DNA of 64,000 nucleotides from assembly GCF_902830275.1 (NCBI RefSeq), contig NZ_CADESW010000011.1, forward strand, positions 62,001 through 126,000. Direction: 5' to 3'. A program made the translations under genes and the position numbers. Source of the stretch: Burkholderia stagnalis (GTDB lineage: Bacteria; Pseudomonadota; Gammaproteobacteria; Burkholderiales; Burkholderiaceae). The notes under the pieces were generated by a model. It did no database searches and was not told the DNA's origin. It worked only from the letters and a program-made list of their open reading frames with translations. How positions within the stretch are numbered: the stretch's first letter is position 1; every line of letters begins with the position of its first letter. Below are positions 25,516-32,741 of this stretch, in pieces.

Positions 25516-26052
25516 ATGGACGAGCAAACTTCCGTCAGGCGCTTCGAGGCATTGATGCTGCCTCACATGCATGCCGCGTACAACGTCGCCCGCTGGCTGG
25601 CCCGCAACGACCAGGACGCGCAGGACATCGTCCAGGACGCGTACGTGCGCGCGTTCCGCTTCATCGGCCGGTTCGACGGCGACGATGCGCGCGCGTGGCT
25701 GCTGCGCATCGTGCGCAACGTGTTCTGCACGTGGTATCGGCAGAACCGCCGGCGGGCCGCCGGATCGCTGTCGCTCGACGACGAGGATGCCGTGCCGGAG
25801 CCGAGCGACGAAGGGCAGTCGAGCCCCGAGGCGCTGATGATGCGCGACCAGGATCGCCGGCAGGTCGTCGCGGCGCTCGACAGCCTGAGCGTCGAGCATC
25901 GGGAGGTGATCGTGCTGCGCGAGATCGAGGGGCTGTCGTACAAGGAAATTGCGAGCATCGTCGGCGTGCCGATCGGCACGGTGATGTCGCGTCTCGGGCG
26001 CGGCCGCCGGCAGCTCGCCGCGATTCTCACGGACCTGGGCCAGGAGGCATGA
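25516..26052 (+). CDS. ECF-subfamily RNA polymerase sigma factor
   Basis: 178 residues with sigma-70 region 2 (about residues 14-80; ARNDQDAQDIVQDAYVRAFRFIGRFDG and the -10 recognition helix) and region 4 (about 118-170; EHREVIVLREIEGLSYKEIASIVGVPIGTVMSRLGRGRR). It has no region 3, as expected for ECF factors. ATG at 25516 was taken; an in-frame extension upstream has no family similarity. Its stop overlaps the anti-sigma start (ATGA), so the two proteins are made together. Possible targets are the adjacent exported proteins and the cupredoxin gene. Confidence 0.93.
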   Translation: MDEQTSVRRFEALMLPHMHAAYNVARWLARNDQDAQDIVQDAYVRAFRFIGRFDGDDARAWLLRIVRNVFCTWYRQNRRRAAGSLSLDDEDAVPEPSDEGQSSPEALMMRDQDRRQVVAALDSLSVEHREVIVLREIEGLSYKEIASIVGVPIGTVMSRLGRGRRQLAAILTDLGQEA

Positions 26053-26831
26053 TGGATCATCAACAAGCACATGACGTACTGCCCGCATACGTCGACAACG
26101 AACTGAGCCTGACCGAGTGCGCGGCCTTCGAGCGTCACCTGGCCCGGTGCGATGCGTGCCGTGCCGCGCTCGACGCGCAGCGGCGCGTGCGCGTGTGGCT
26201 CACGTCGCCCGAGCTTCGCTATCCCGCGCCCGATGCGCTGCGCGCGCGGATCCAGGCCGACTTGCGCGCGCACCGGCCGGTGCGCGAGCGCATCGCGGGC
26301 TGGTTCGCGCCGCGGCGCGCGAGCGGCCTGTCGATCTGGGCGCCGGCCGGCGCGATGGCGCTCGGTGCGCTGGCGCTCGCCTGCAGCGGCGTGCTCTACC
26401 TGTCCGCGCCGTCGGCCGACGCGCAGCTCAGGTCGGCGCTCGTCGACAACCACGTACGTTCGCTGCAGCTGGATCGCCTGACCGATGTGGTGTCGACCGA
26501 TCGGCACACCGTCAAGCCGTGGTTCGACGGCAAGCTCGACTTCGCGCCGCCGGTGCGGGATTTCGCGCAGGCCGGCTATCCGCTCGTCGGCGGCCGGCTC
26601 GACTATGTCGGCGGTCGCGCGGTGGCGGTGCTCGTGTATCGCTACAAGCGTCACCCGATCGACGTCTATGTGTGGCCGGGCGACAGCGCGGGCGCGACGC
26701 CGCGCATCGACGAGCAGCACGGGTATCACGTCGCGCGCTGGTCGGCCGGGCACATGAACTACTGGGCGATCACCGACGCAGGCGCCCGCGAACTCGACGG
26801 GCTCGTCGAGCGCATGCGCGCGGGTTCGTAG
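26049..26831 (+). CDS. anti-sigma factor, zinc-finger (zf-HC2) membrane protein
   Basis: 260 residues. The N-terminus has the HxxxCxxC zinc-binding anti-sigma motif (His-Leu-Ala-Arg-Cys-Asp-Ala-Cys, about residues 30-37) that holds the sigma factor. One membrane helix follows (about residues 97-120, IWAPAGAMALGALALACSGVLYL), and a periplasmic domain of about 135 residues, including GYPLVGGRLDYVGGRAVAVLVYR, which is the type found in many Burkholderia anti-sigmas. The ATG at 26049 overlaps the sigma stop and follows CAGGAGG, giving tight translational coupling. The periplasmic signal is unknown. Confidence 0.9.
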   Translation: MMDHQQAHDVLPAYVDNELSLTECAAFERHLARCDACRAALDAQRRVRVWLTSPELRYPAPDALRARIQADLRAHRPVRERIAGWFAPRRASGLSIWAPAGAMALGALALACSGVLYLSAPSADAQLRSALVDNHVRSLQLDRLTDVVSTDRHTVKPWFDGKLDFAPPVRDFAQAGYPLVGGRLDYVGGRAVAVLVYRYKRHPIDVYVWPGDSAGATPRIDEQHGYHVARWSAGHMNYWAITDAGARELDGLVERMRAGS

Positions 26832-26899
26832 TGGCGGAGCCGGCGCGCGTCATGTAGCCGCGATGAAGGAAGCAGGCGTTAGAGGGGGGCACGGCGTCA

Positions 26900-26930
26900 T
26901 GCCGGACGACCGCGAATGCGTCGTCCGGCA
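26900..26930. terminator. 11-bp-stem hairpin between anti-sigma and cupredoxin genes
   Basis: TGCCGGACGAC (26900-26910) and GTCGTCCGGCA (26920-26930) are perfect arms around CGCGAATGC. It lies between two convergent genes and probably ends both transcripts, although it lacks a T-tract. Confidence 0.6.
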
Positions 26931-26949
26931 CGGGCCGCGGTGATCCGGA

Positions 26950-27291
26950 TCACTGCACCGTGATCGTTTCCTTCATGAACGGATGGATCCCGCAGAACAC
27001 CTTGTAGACCCCCGGCTTGTCGAACGTGTAGGAGTACGTCTCGTCCTGGTCGAGCGCGTTCGAATGGAAGATGCCGGCGTCGTTGACGATGGTGTGCGGC
27101 TCGGCGTCGAGGTTCTTCCAGGTGAGCGTCGTGCCGGCCTTGATCGTCGTCGACATCGGCGAGAACATGAAGTTCTTGATGGTGACGACCGGGCCGCCGG
27201 CGCTTTGCGCGAACGCGGGAACGGCCGATGCCGACGCGGCGAGGCAAAGCGCGGCGGCGACAAGGATGCGGGGCAACATGCGGTTTTTCAC
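26950..27291 (-). CDS. periplasmic cupredoxin-like type I copper protein
   Basis: 113 residues translated from GTG 27291, preceded by AGGAG at a good distance; the next ATG (27279) would remove the charged start of the signal peptide. After the signal (cleaved at AFA-QS) the protein has the plastocyanin/amicyanin fold: PHTIVND supplies the first His ligand and C-G-I-H-P-F-M supplies Cys, His and Met. Such proteins shuttle electrons or buffer copper in the periplasm. It follows a Tat-exported phosphoesterase gene by 17 bases, on the same strand, and the pair is recurrent in Burkholderia from memory. Confidence 0.9.
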   Translation of the reverse strand: MKNRMLPRILVAAALCLAASASAVPAFAQSAGGPVVTIKNFMFSPMSTTIKAGTTLTWKNLDAEPHTIVNDAGIFHSNALDQDETYSYTFDKPGVYKVFCGIHPFMKETITVQ

Positions 27292-27308
27292 GATGGTCTC
27301 CTGGTCGC

Positions 27309-28253
27309 TCAGCCGATGGTCGTATCGTGCAGCGCCGACGCGGCGGGGTGGTCCGCATACTCGACGGTCGTCACGCCCAGCATCTTCGCCAGCTGGTCGC
27401 GCGGCACCGTGAGCGGCACCGGGCCCGGGCCGTTGCCCGCGGTGGGCTGCGGGAATGCGGTGGAGCGGGCGGTATGGAAGGTGATGTTGCCTTCCACCTT
27501 CGAGACGATCTGATGGATATGCCCGTTCAGCACCGTGACCGAACCGAAGCGCCGCAGGTAGCCGATCGCCTGCGCCGCATCGCCCGTTCCCCAGCCCCAC
27601 GGTTCGTAGATGGTCCACATCGGCATGTGCGAGAACACGACGACGGGCGTGCTCGCGCTCCTGCCCTTGAGATCCTGTTCAAGCCATGCAAGCTGATCGG
27701 CGCCGAAGCTGCCGAGGCCGTTGGGCTTGAAGTGCATCACGTTGACGAGCCCGACGAAGTGCACGCCGTCGTGGTCGAAGCTGTAATAGCCGCGGTTGTC
27801 CGATGCCTTGCCGAAGCGGCTGAAATACTCGGCGCCGGAGCCGTCGGTGACGTCGTGCTCGCCCGGAACCGTATGCAGCTCGGTGATCGACAGGCCCGAC
27901 AGCAGCTGCGACGCGAGGTCGAATTCCGCCGCCTTCGACAGATGCGTGATGTCGCCGGTATGAATCGCGAGCGCGGGCTTCGCCGGCATGCCGTTGACGA
28001 GGTCGATCGTCTGCTTCAGCGTGCTCGTCACGTCGGGGTTGGCTTCCTTGTTGAAGCCGATGTGGGTGTCGCTGATCTGCACGAACAGCGGCTTGCCCAT
28101 GTCCGCGGGCGGCATCTTGCTGCCCTGCGCCAGGGCGAGGTCGAACGGCGTCAGCACGCCGCCCGACAGCGTGAAGAGCGTGCCGAGGCCGCCGAAGGCC
28201 ATGCATTTCAACGCCTGCCGGCGGGACGGACTGGATGGGTTTTGTGACGACAT
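27309..28253 (-). CDS. Tat-exported calcineurin-like metallophosphoesterase
   Basis: 314 residues. The N-terminus SRRQALKCMAFGG carries twin arginines and a moderately hydrophobic core, so export by Tat is likely. Metal-binding motifs are QISDTHIG (DxH), HTGDITH (GDxxH), PGEHD (replacing the usual GNHD), FSHMPM and LNGHIHQ (GHxH). Replacement of Asn by Glu in GNHD is odd, as that Asn normally binds the bridging metal and phosphate. Co-transcribed with the cupredoxin gene; the phosphate substrate is unknown. Start ATG 28253. Confidence 0.88.
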   Translation of the reverse strand: MSSQNPSSPSRRQALKCMAFGGLGTLFTLSGGVLTPFDLALAQGSKMPPADMGKPLFVQISDTHIGFNKEANPDVTSTLKQTIDLVNGMPAKPALAIHTGDITHLSKAAEFDLASQLLSGLSITELHTVPGEHDVTDGSGAEYFSRFGKASDNRGYYSFDHDGVHFVGLVNVMHFKPNGLGSFGADQLAWLEQDLKGRSASTPVVVFSHMPMWTIYEPWGWGTGDAAQAIGYLRRFGSVTVLNGHIHQIVSKVEGNITFHTARSTAFPQPTAGNGPGPVPLTVPRDQLAKMLGVTTVEYADHPAASALHDTTIG

Positions 28254-28426
28254 GGGAGCCTCGCGAGCGAATGACGACGGCGGACGGCCGGAAACGTCCG
28301 CGAAGAAACCGGCACTTTCAGCCGGGTATACCTGCGAGGCGGCGGATTTATTCCCGCCGTGCGAGCGGCGGCGTGCGGACGGACATGCGCGACTGTCGGC
28401 GAATCGTAAGCGCGCGGGCGGCGCGA

Positions 28427-28819
28427 TCAGGCCGCTTCGAGCTGATCCAGGCAATCCGCGAGGATCATCGCGGCGGCGTTCCCCGGCGTCGATCCGAGCA
28501 GTTGCGGGGCGTACACGCTGTCGCCGATCTGGATCGGCCGTCCCGACAGCGCGCACACGCCGCGGCGCCGCGTGTTGAACAGCCGCCATTTCTGGTCGGC
28601 GTAGCGGCCGGTGCACGCGTCGCACCACGAGATCACCACGCATTCGCGCGTCGGCCGCTCGAGCACGCCGATCGTCGGCCGGCTCGCGGCATTCCATGCC
28701 GGCAGCTTGTCGCGGGTCGTGCTGCGTCGCCGCGACATCGCCCAGTCGGCGGGCGGCCCGCCAAGGCCGCCGATATCCGTGACGGTTCGCAGCCACGGCG
28801 TTGCACTGTCATCCAACAT
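28427..28819 (-). CDS. DUF3331 domain protein
   Basis: 130 residues. I recognise the DUF3331 pattern of Burkholderia: VVISWCDACTGRYADQKW, then RRRGVCALSGRPIQIGDSVY and GNAAAMILA. Three cysteines (CDAC and GVCALSG) could bind a metal. No signal peptide or membrane helix, so it is probably cytoplasmic; its role is unknown. It is the first gene after the NADH dehydrogenase gene on the same strand, 44 bases away, and 173 bases separate it from the phosphoesterase gene. Confidence 0.8.
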   Translation of the reverse strand: MLDDSATPWLRTVTDIGGLGGPPADWAMSRRRSTTRDKLPAWNAASRPTIGVLERPTRECVVISWCDACTGRYADQKWRLFNTRRRGVCALSGRPIQIGDSVYAPQLLGSTPGNAAAMILADCLDQLEAA

Positions 28820-28863
28820 GTCTGTCCTCCCGAGTCGATGCGCGATCCGGAGCGCGGCCGGTG

Positions 28864-30156
28864 TTACGACAGGCGAATCCGCGGTTGCACGCAGCCGTTG
28901 ATCCGCTCGGCGATCCACAGCAGGGTCGCCTTGGAAAAGCCGTGCAGCGCGTGCTGGTGACGGCGGTACAGCATCAGGTGGCTGAATTGCGCGAAGCGTC
29001 CGCGGATGAAGCCGCCGCGGAAGAAGCCGAACTGCCCGAGCGTGCCGAATGCGTCGTAGTCGCTGAGCGACACCAGCGCGCCGAAATCGTGAAACGCGAA
29101 ATCGGGCAGCGGCTTGCCGTCGAGCCAGGACGGCAGGCATGCGGCCAGATGGTCTGCCTGCTGCGTGGCCACCTGCGCGGTGGGCGGCAGCGGCCGTTCC
29201 TGGCCGTCCGGCTGCAGGCTCGCGCAGTCGCCGATCGCGAACACGCGCTCGTCGTCGAGCGCCTGCAGCGTCGGCCGCACGACGACCTGGTTCGCGCGGT
29301 TGGTGTCGAGCCCGCCGAGCGCGCTCATGAAGTCGGGTGCCTTCACGCCGGCGGCCCAGACCATCAGGTCGGCCGGCGCGAACGCGCCGTCGCCGAAATG
29401 GAAGCCGTGCGCGTCGGCCGAGTTCACACGCGTCGACGTCAGCACCCGTAAGCCGATCTGCTCGAGCCGCCGCTGCGCCGACGCGGAAATCTTCGGCGGG
29501 AACGCGGCGAGGATGCGCGGCGCGCTCTCGAGCAGCGTGAGCTGCAGGCGCTCGCGCACCGACGCGTCGCCGTATGCGCCCGCGATCTCCAGCAGCCGGC
29601 TCAATTCCGCCGCCAGCTCGACGCCCGTCGCGCCCGCGCCGACGATCGCGACACGCAGCGCCTCGTCGTTCGCGACGCTGCGGAACACGCGCATGCGCAA
29701 CGCCTCGTTGAACGTCTCGGCCTGGCGCTGGCTGTCGATGAAGTAGCAATGCTCGCGCACGCCGGGCACCCCGAAATCATTGGCCTGGCTGCCGAGCGCG
29801 AGCACCAGCACGTCGTACTCGATCGTGCGCGCATCGAGCACCAGCTGGCCGTCCTGCGAGCGGATCTCGCCGAGCGCCACGCGCCGGCGCGCGCGATCGA
29901 GCCCCTGCATGTCGCCGGGCTGGAACGTGAAGCCGTGTTCGCGGGCATGCGCGAGGAAGATCACCTGCTGTTGCTGCACGTCGCGGGTGCCGGCGGCGAT
30001 CGTGTGCAGCAGCGGCTTCCACACATGCGTGGGGCTGCGGTCGATCAGCGTGACATGGGCGCGGCCGGTGCGGCCGAGCTGGTCGCCCAGGCGGGTCGCG
30101 AGCAACAGGCCGGCGATGCCGCCGCCCACGATGACGATGCGTACTGGATCGGACAT
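28864..30156 (-). CDS. ndh: type II NADH dehydrogenase (NDH-2), FAD-dependent
   Basis: 430 residues. It has two dinucleotide-binding folds: VIVGGGIAGLLLATRLG at the N-terminus for FAD, and VAIVGAGATGVELAAELS near residue 170 for NADH, plus RVFAIGDCASL for the flavin. It passes electrons from NADH to quinone at the inner membrane without pumping protons. The C-terminal segment (FAQFSHLMLYRRHQHALHGFSKATL) matches the membrane-anchoring helix of this family. Divergent from a TetR gene; a near-perfect 18-base palindrome overlaps its probable -35 element, so TetR repression is likely. Confidence 0.92.
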   Translation of the reverse strand: MSDPVRIVIVGGGIAGLLLATRLGDQLGRTGRAHVTLIDRSPTHVWKPLLHTIAAGTRDVQQQQVIFLAHAREHGFTFQPGDMQGLDRARRRVALGEIRSQDGQLVLDARTIEYDVLVLALGSQANDFGVPGVREHCYFIDSQRQAETFNEALRMRVFRSVANDEALRVAIVGAGATGVELAAELSRLLEIAGAYGDASVRERLQLTLLESAPRILAAFPPKISASAQRRLEQIGLRVLTSTRVNSADAHGFHFGDGAFAPADLMVWAAGVKAPDFMSALGGLDTNRANQVVVRPTLQALDDERVFAIGDCASLQPDGQERPLPPTAQVATQQADHLAACLPSWLDGKPLPDFAFHDFGALVSLSDYDAFGTLGQFGFFRGGFIRGRFAQFSHLMLYRRHQHALHGFSKATLLWIAERINGCVQPRIRLS

Positions 30157-30163
30157 GCTTAAA

Positions 30164-30220
30164 TCATCGAGTGATGAATAAGGTATGATCCTAGCGCCTC
30201 GGTGCTTGACGTGTCAATCA
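30164..30220. promoter_or_regulatory. ndh/tetR divergent control region with 18-bp palindrome
   Basis: TGCTTGACGTGTCAATCA (30203-30220) has arms that match at 8 of 9 positions and a fully symmetric TTGAC-GT-GTCAA core. On the minus strand the same bases give TTGACA, a likely -35 box, with TAGGAT 18 bases downstream as a -10 for ndh. A second element TCATC-GAGT-GATGA (30164-30177) is close to the ndh start. Together these suggest TetR repression of ndh. Confidence 0.6.
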
Positions 30221-30302
30221 AAGAGAGGCCGTCCGGTTCCGCGAGTCGGGGCGGGCGGGAGGCAGAGGCAGGGCAATCGGATTCAGGAAGGAGGGCGGGA
30301 AC

Positions 30303-30974
30303 GTGGAAGCAGTCTCAGAGCGATCGGCGAGCCGGCGGCGCACGCGCGGGCGACCGTTGCCGGGCGAGTCCGTCGGTCCGGACGTGATCTTGCGTGCGGC
30401 GCGCCGCACGTTCGCGAAGCGCGGCTATGACGCGACGAGCGTGCGCGAGATCGCGCGCGAACTGGGGGTCGATGCGGCGCTGATCGCGCACCATTTCGGC
30501 AGCAAGGTGACGCTCTGGAACGCGGTCGTCGACCAGATTGCGGAGCTGATGGCGCCGCTGTTCGCGGCTGTCGACGCATTGCGTGCGTCGCCGCTGACTT
30601 ACCGCGCGCGCGTCGAACGCGCGGTGGCGCTCGGGGTGGATTCCGTGTTCGCCGAACCGGACATCGGCATGTTCTTCTCGACCGCGGCGACGGAGGAGGG
30701 CGAGCGGTTCGACCGGCTGATGGTGCTGCTGGTGCGGCCGTACTATGCGGCCATGGCGCGCCTGCTGAACGACGCCGCCGAAGCCGGCGAGATCCAGGCG
30801 ACCGATCCCGGCCTGTTGTTCTTCATGCTCGAGAATGCGATCAGCACGACGGTGTCCTACAGCCACCTGATGCACGAATTCACGACGCTGCCGATGCGCC
30901 CGGACGCGTTCAAGCAAGCCGTGCTCGAGACGGCATTCAACATGCTGGGGCCCCGCACGCCGGCGTCGCGCTGA
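30303..30974 (+). CDS. TetR/AcrR-family regulator, probably of ndh
   Basis: 223 residues. After a basic N-terminal extension (about 27 residues) the HTH reads RTFAKRGYDATSVREIARELGVDAALIAHHFGSKVTLW, a standard TetR DNA-binding domain. The C-terminal half resembles the CerR/UbiX-like TetR_C class in general form only. It is transcribed away from ndh across 146 bases that contain two inverted repeats, and convergent on soxR (18 bases between stops). Start ATG 30303 follows GGAGGGCGGGA, a good ribosome site. Confidence 0.88.
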   Translation: MEAVSERSASRRRTRGRPLPGESVGPDVILRAARRTFAKRGYDATSVREIARELGVDAALIAHHFGSKVTLWNAVVDQIAELMAPLFAAVDALRASPLTYRARVERAVALGVDSVFAEPDIGMFFSTAATEEGERFDRLMVLLVRPYYAAMARLLNDAAEAGEIQATDPGLLFFMLENAISTTVSYSHLMHEFTTLPMRPDAFKQAVLETAFNMLGPRTPASR

Positions 30975-30992
30975 CGGCCGGTCGCACCGCCG

Positions 30993-31463
30993 TCACACGG
31001 GCGGCGGATCGCCGAGCCAGCGCCGCGCGCCCGGCCCGCGCCGGCCTGCGCGGTCTTCCGGGTTGGTCAGCTTGCAGCGCTTCAGCGACAGGCATCCGCA
31101 GCCGATGCACTCGTCGAGATTGATATACAGCCGCTGCAATTCCACGATCTGGTCGGCCACACGTTTTTTCCATCCACGCGACAAGCGCTGCCAGTCCTTG
31201 TTGGTCGGCAGCGTGTCGGCCGGCAGGCTGACGAGCTGCTCGGCGATCTCGTCGAGCGAATAGCCGATCTTCTGCGCGAACACGATGAACGCGATCAGGC
31301 GCAGCACCGAACGCGAATAGTGGCGATGGCTCGAGCCATTGCGATGCGAGCGGATCAGGCCGCGCGACTCGTAGAAGCGCAGCGTCGATGCCGGCACGCC
31401 GCTGCGCGCGGCGACTTCGCGGATCGACATCAACGGCCATTCCGACTCTTCGACAGTACCCAT
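30993..31463 (-). CDS. soxR: SoxR, [2Fe-2S] redox-sensing MerR-family activator
   Basis: 156 residues. An N-terminal MerR winged helix (SIREVAARSGVPASTLRFYESRGLI, about residues 13-40), a dimerisation helix, and the diagnostic cysteine cluster CIGCGCLSLKRC (C-x2-C-x-C-x5-C) that binds the iron-sulfur centre. SoxR is oxidised by redox-cycling drugs and superoxide and then activates promoters with an over-long spacer. The ATG at 31463 has CAGGAGAAC in front; an upstream Met (31502) falls inside the control region. It is divergent from the RND operon, and no soxS is seen, the same as in pseudomonads and Burkholderia. Confidence 0.95.
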   Translation of the reverse strand: MGTVEESEWPLMSIREVAARSGVPASTLRFYESRGLIRSHRNGSSHRHYSRSVLRLIAFIVFAQKIGYSLDEIAEQLVSLPADTLPTNKDWQRLSRGWKKRVADQIVELQRLYINLDECIGCGCLSLKRCKLTNPEDRAGRRGPGARRWLGDPPPV

Positions 31464-31481
31464 GACGTTCTCCTGGAAAAC

Positions 31482-31512
31482 TTGACTTAAAGTCAACTTC
31501 AACTTTTAAGCT
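31482..31512 (+). promoter_or_regulatory. SoxR-type promoter and operator of the RND operon
   Basis: TTGACT (31482-31487) and TAAGCT (31507-31512) are -35/-10-like boxes separated by exactly 19 bases, the spacing of MerR/SoxR-controlled promoters. Inside the spacer, and overlapping the last base of the -35 box, TTAAAGTCAACTTCAA (31487-31502) is an inverted repeat with 6 of 7 arm positions matching. An overlapping perfect palindrome TTGACTTAAAGTCAA is at 31482-31496. The element lies between soxR and the adaptor gene, so it can serve both. Confidence 0.72.
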
Positions 31513-31542
31513 ACGCGGCAGTTTAACGTACCGCGAGGCTCC

Positions 31543-32727
31543 ATGATCCATTTCCCTGTTCGCAAGGCGGCGCCATGGGGCGTCGCCGGCGCGCTGCTGC
31601 TTGCGTTGTCCGCCTGCCATGACGGCAGAGGCGATCCGCCGGCCCAGGCCCTTCCCGAAGTCGGCGTCGCGACGATCGCGCCGCGCACGGTCCGCCTCGC
31701 GGACGAATTCAACGGCCGCGTCGAAGCGGTCGATGCGGTCGAATTGCGGCCGCGCGTGAGCGGCTATCTGCAGCGCGTCGCGTACAAGGAGGGTGATCTC
31801 GTGCCGCAAGGCGCGGTGCTGTTCGTGATCGATCCGCGCCCGTACCGGATCGCGCTCGATCGCGCGACGGCGCAGCGGCAGCGGGCCCGTGCGGCGGCCG
31901 GCCTCGCGCAGGTGCAGCTCAAGCGCGTGCAGACGCTGATCGATGCGCACGCAACGTCGCAGGAAGAACTCGACAACGCGCGCGCCGCCGATGCGCAGGC
32001 GCGTGCGGACCTGCAGGCGGCGGAAGCCGCGGTCGCGGATGCGCAGCTGAACCTGGGCTTTACCGAGGTGCGCGCGCCGATCGCGGGCCGCGTCGGCCGC
32101 GCGATGGCGACGGTCGGCAACCTCGCACGCGCCGACGACACGCTGCTCACGACGGTCGTGTCGCAGGATCCCGTTTACGTGTACTTCGATTGCGACGAAC
32201 AGAGCTACCTGCGCTACAACGCGCAGCGCGCCGATCCGAAGCATCGCGCGATCGGCGCCGATCCGGTGCGCGTCGGCCTCGCGAACGAAGCCGGCTTCCC
32301 GCATGCGGGAACGGTCGATTTCCTCGACAACCGGCTCGATCCGGCCACCGGCACGATCCGCGCGCGCGTGCGGCTGCCGAATGCCGACCATGCGTTCACG
32401 CCGGGCCTCTATGCGCGCGTGCAGCTCGTCAGCGGCCGCGACCAGGACGCGCTGCTGGTCGACACCAAGGCCGTGCTGACCGACCAGGACCGCAAGTACG
32501 TATACGTGATCGGCCCGGGCGACAAGGCGCTGCGCCGCGACGTGACGATCGGCCGAGAACTGGGCGGCGAGCGGATCGTCGAGAAGGGGCTGAACGCGGG
32601 CGATCGCGTGGTCGTCGACGGCCTGCAGCGGATCTACTATCCGGGCGCGCCGGTCAAGCCGAAGGCGCTGGCCGCGCCGCCCGTCGCCGCGCTGCGCGCC
32701 GATGCCGCGGCGCCCGCGGCGCAGTGA
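31543..32727 (+). CDS. RND efflux periplasmic adaptor lipoprotein
   Basis: 394 residues. Signal and lipobox LLALSAC (Cys25) for lipidation, then the four adaptor regions in order: lipoyl half (EAVDAVELRPRVSGYLQRVAYKEGD), coiled hairpin rich in Ala/Gln (about 100-165), second lipoyl half (FTEVRAPIAGRVGRAM), beta-barrel (PVYVYFDCDEQSYL) and membrane-proximal domain. AcrA/MexE type. It is the first gene of a three-gene RND operon; the pump start is 14 bases after its stop. Divergent soxR and the 19-base-spacer promoter point to induction by redox-active compounds. Confidence 0.94.
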   Translation: MIHFPVRKAAPWGVAGALLLALSACHDGRGDPPAQALPEVGVATIAPRTVRLADEFNGRVEAVDAVELRPRVSGYLQRVAYKEGDLVPQGAVLFVIDPRPYRIALDRATAQRQRARAAAGLAQVQLKRVQTLIDAHATSQEELDNARAADAQARADLQAAEAAVADAQLNLGFTEVRAPIAGRVGRAMATVGNLARADDTLLTTVVSQDPVYVYFDCDEQSYLRYNAQRADPKHRAIGADPVRVGLANEAGFPHAGTVDFLDNRLDPATGTIRARVRLPNADHAFTPGLYARVQLVSGRDQDALLVDTKAVLTDQDRKYVYVIGPGDKALRRDVTIGRELGGERIVEKGLNAGDRVVVDGLQRIYYPGAPVKPKALAAPPVAALRADAAAPAAQ

Positions 32728-32741
32728 CGGGAGGCCAAGCG

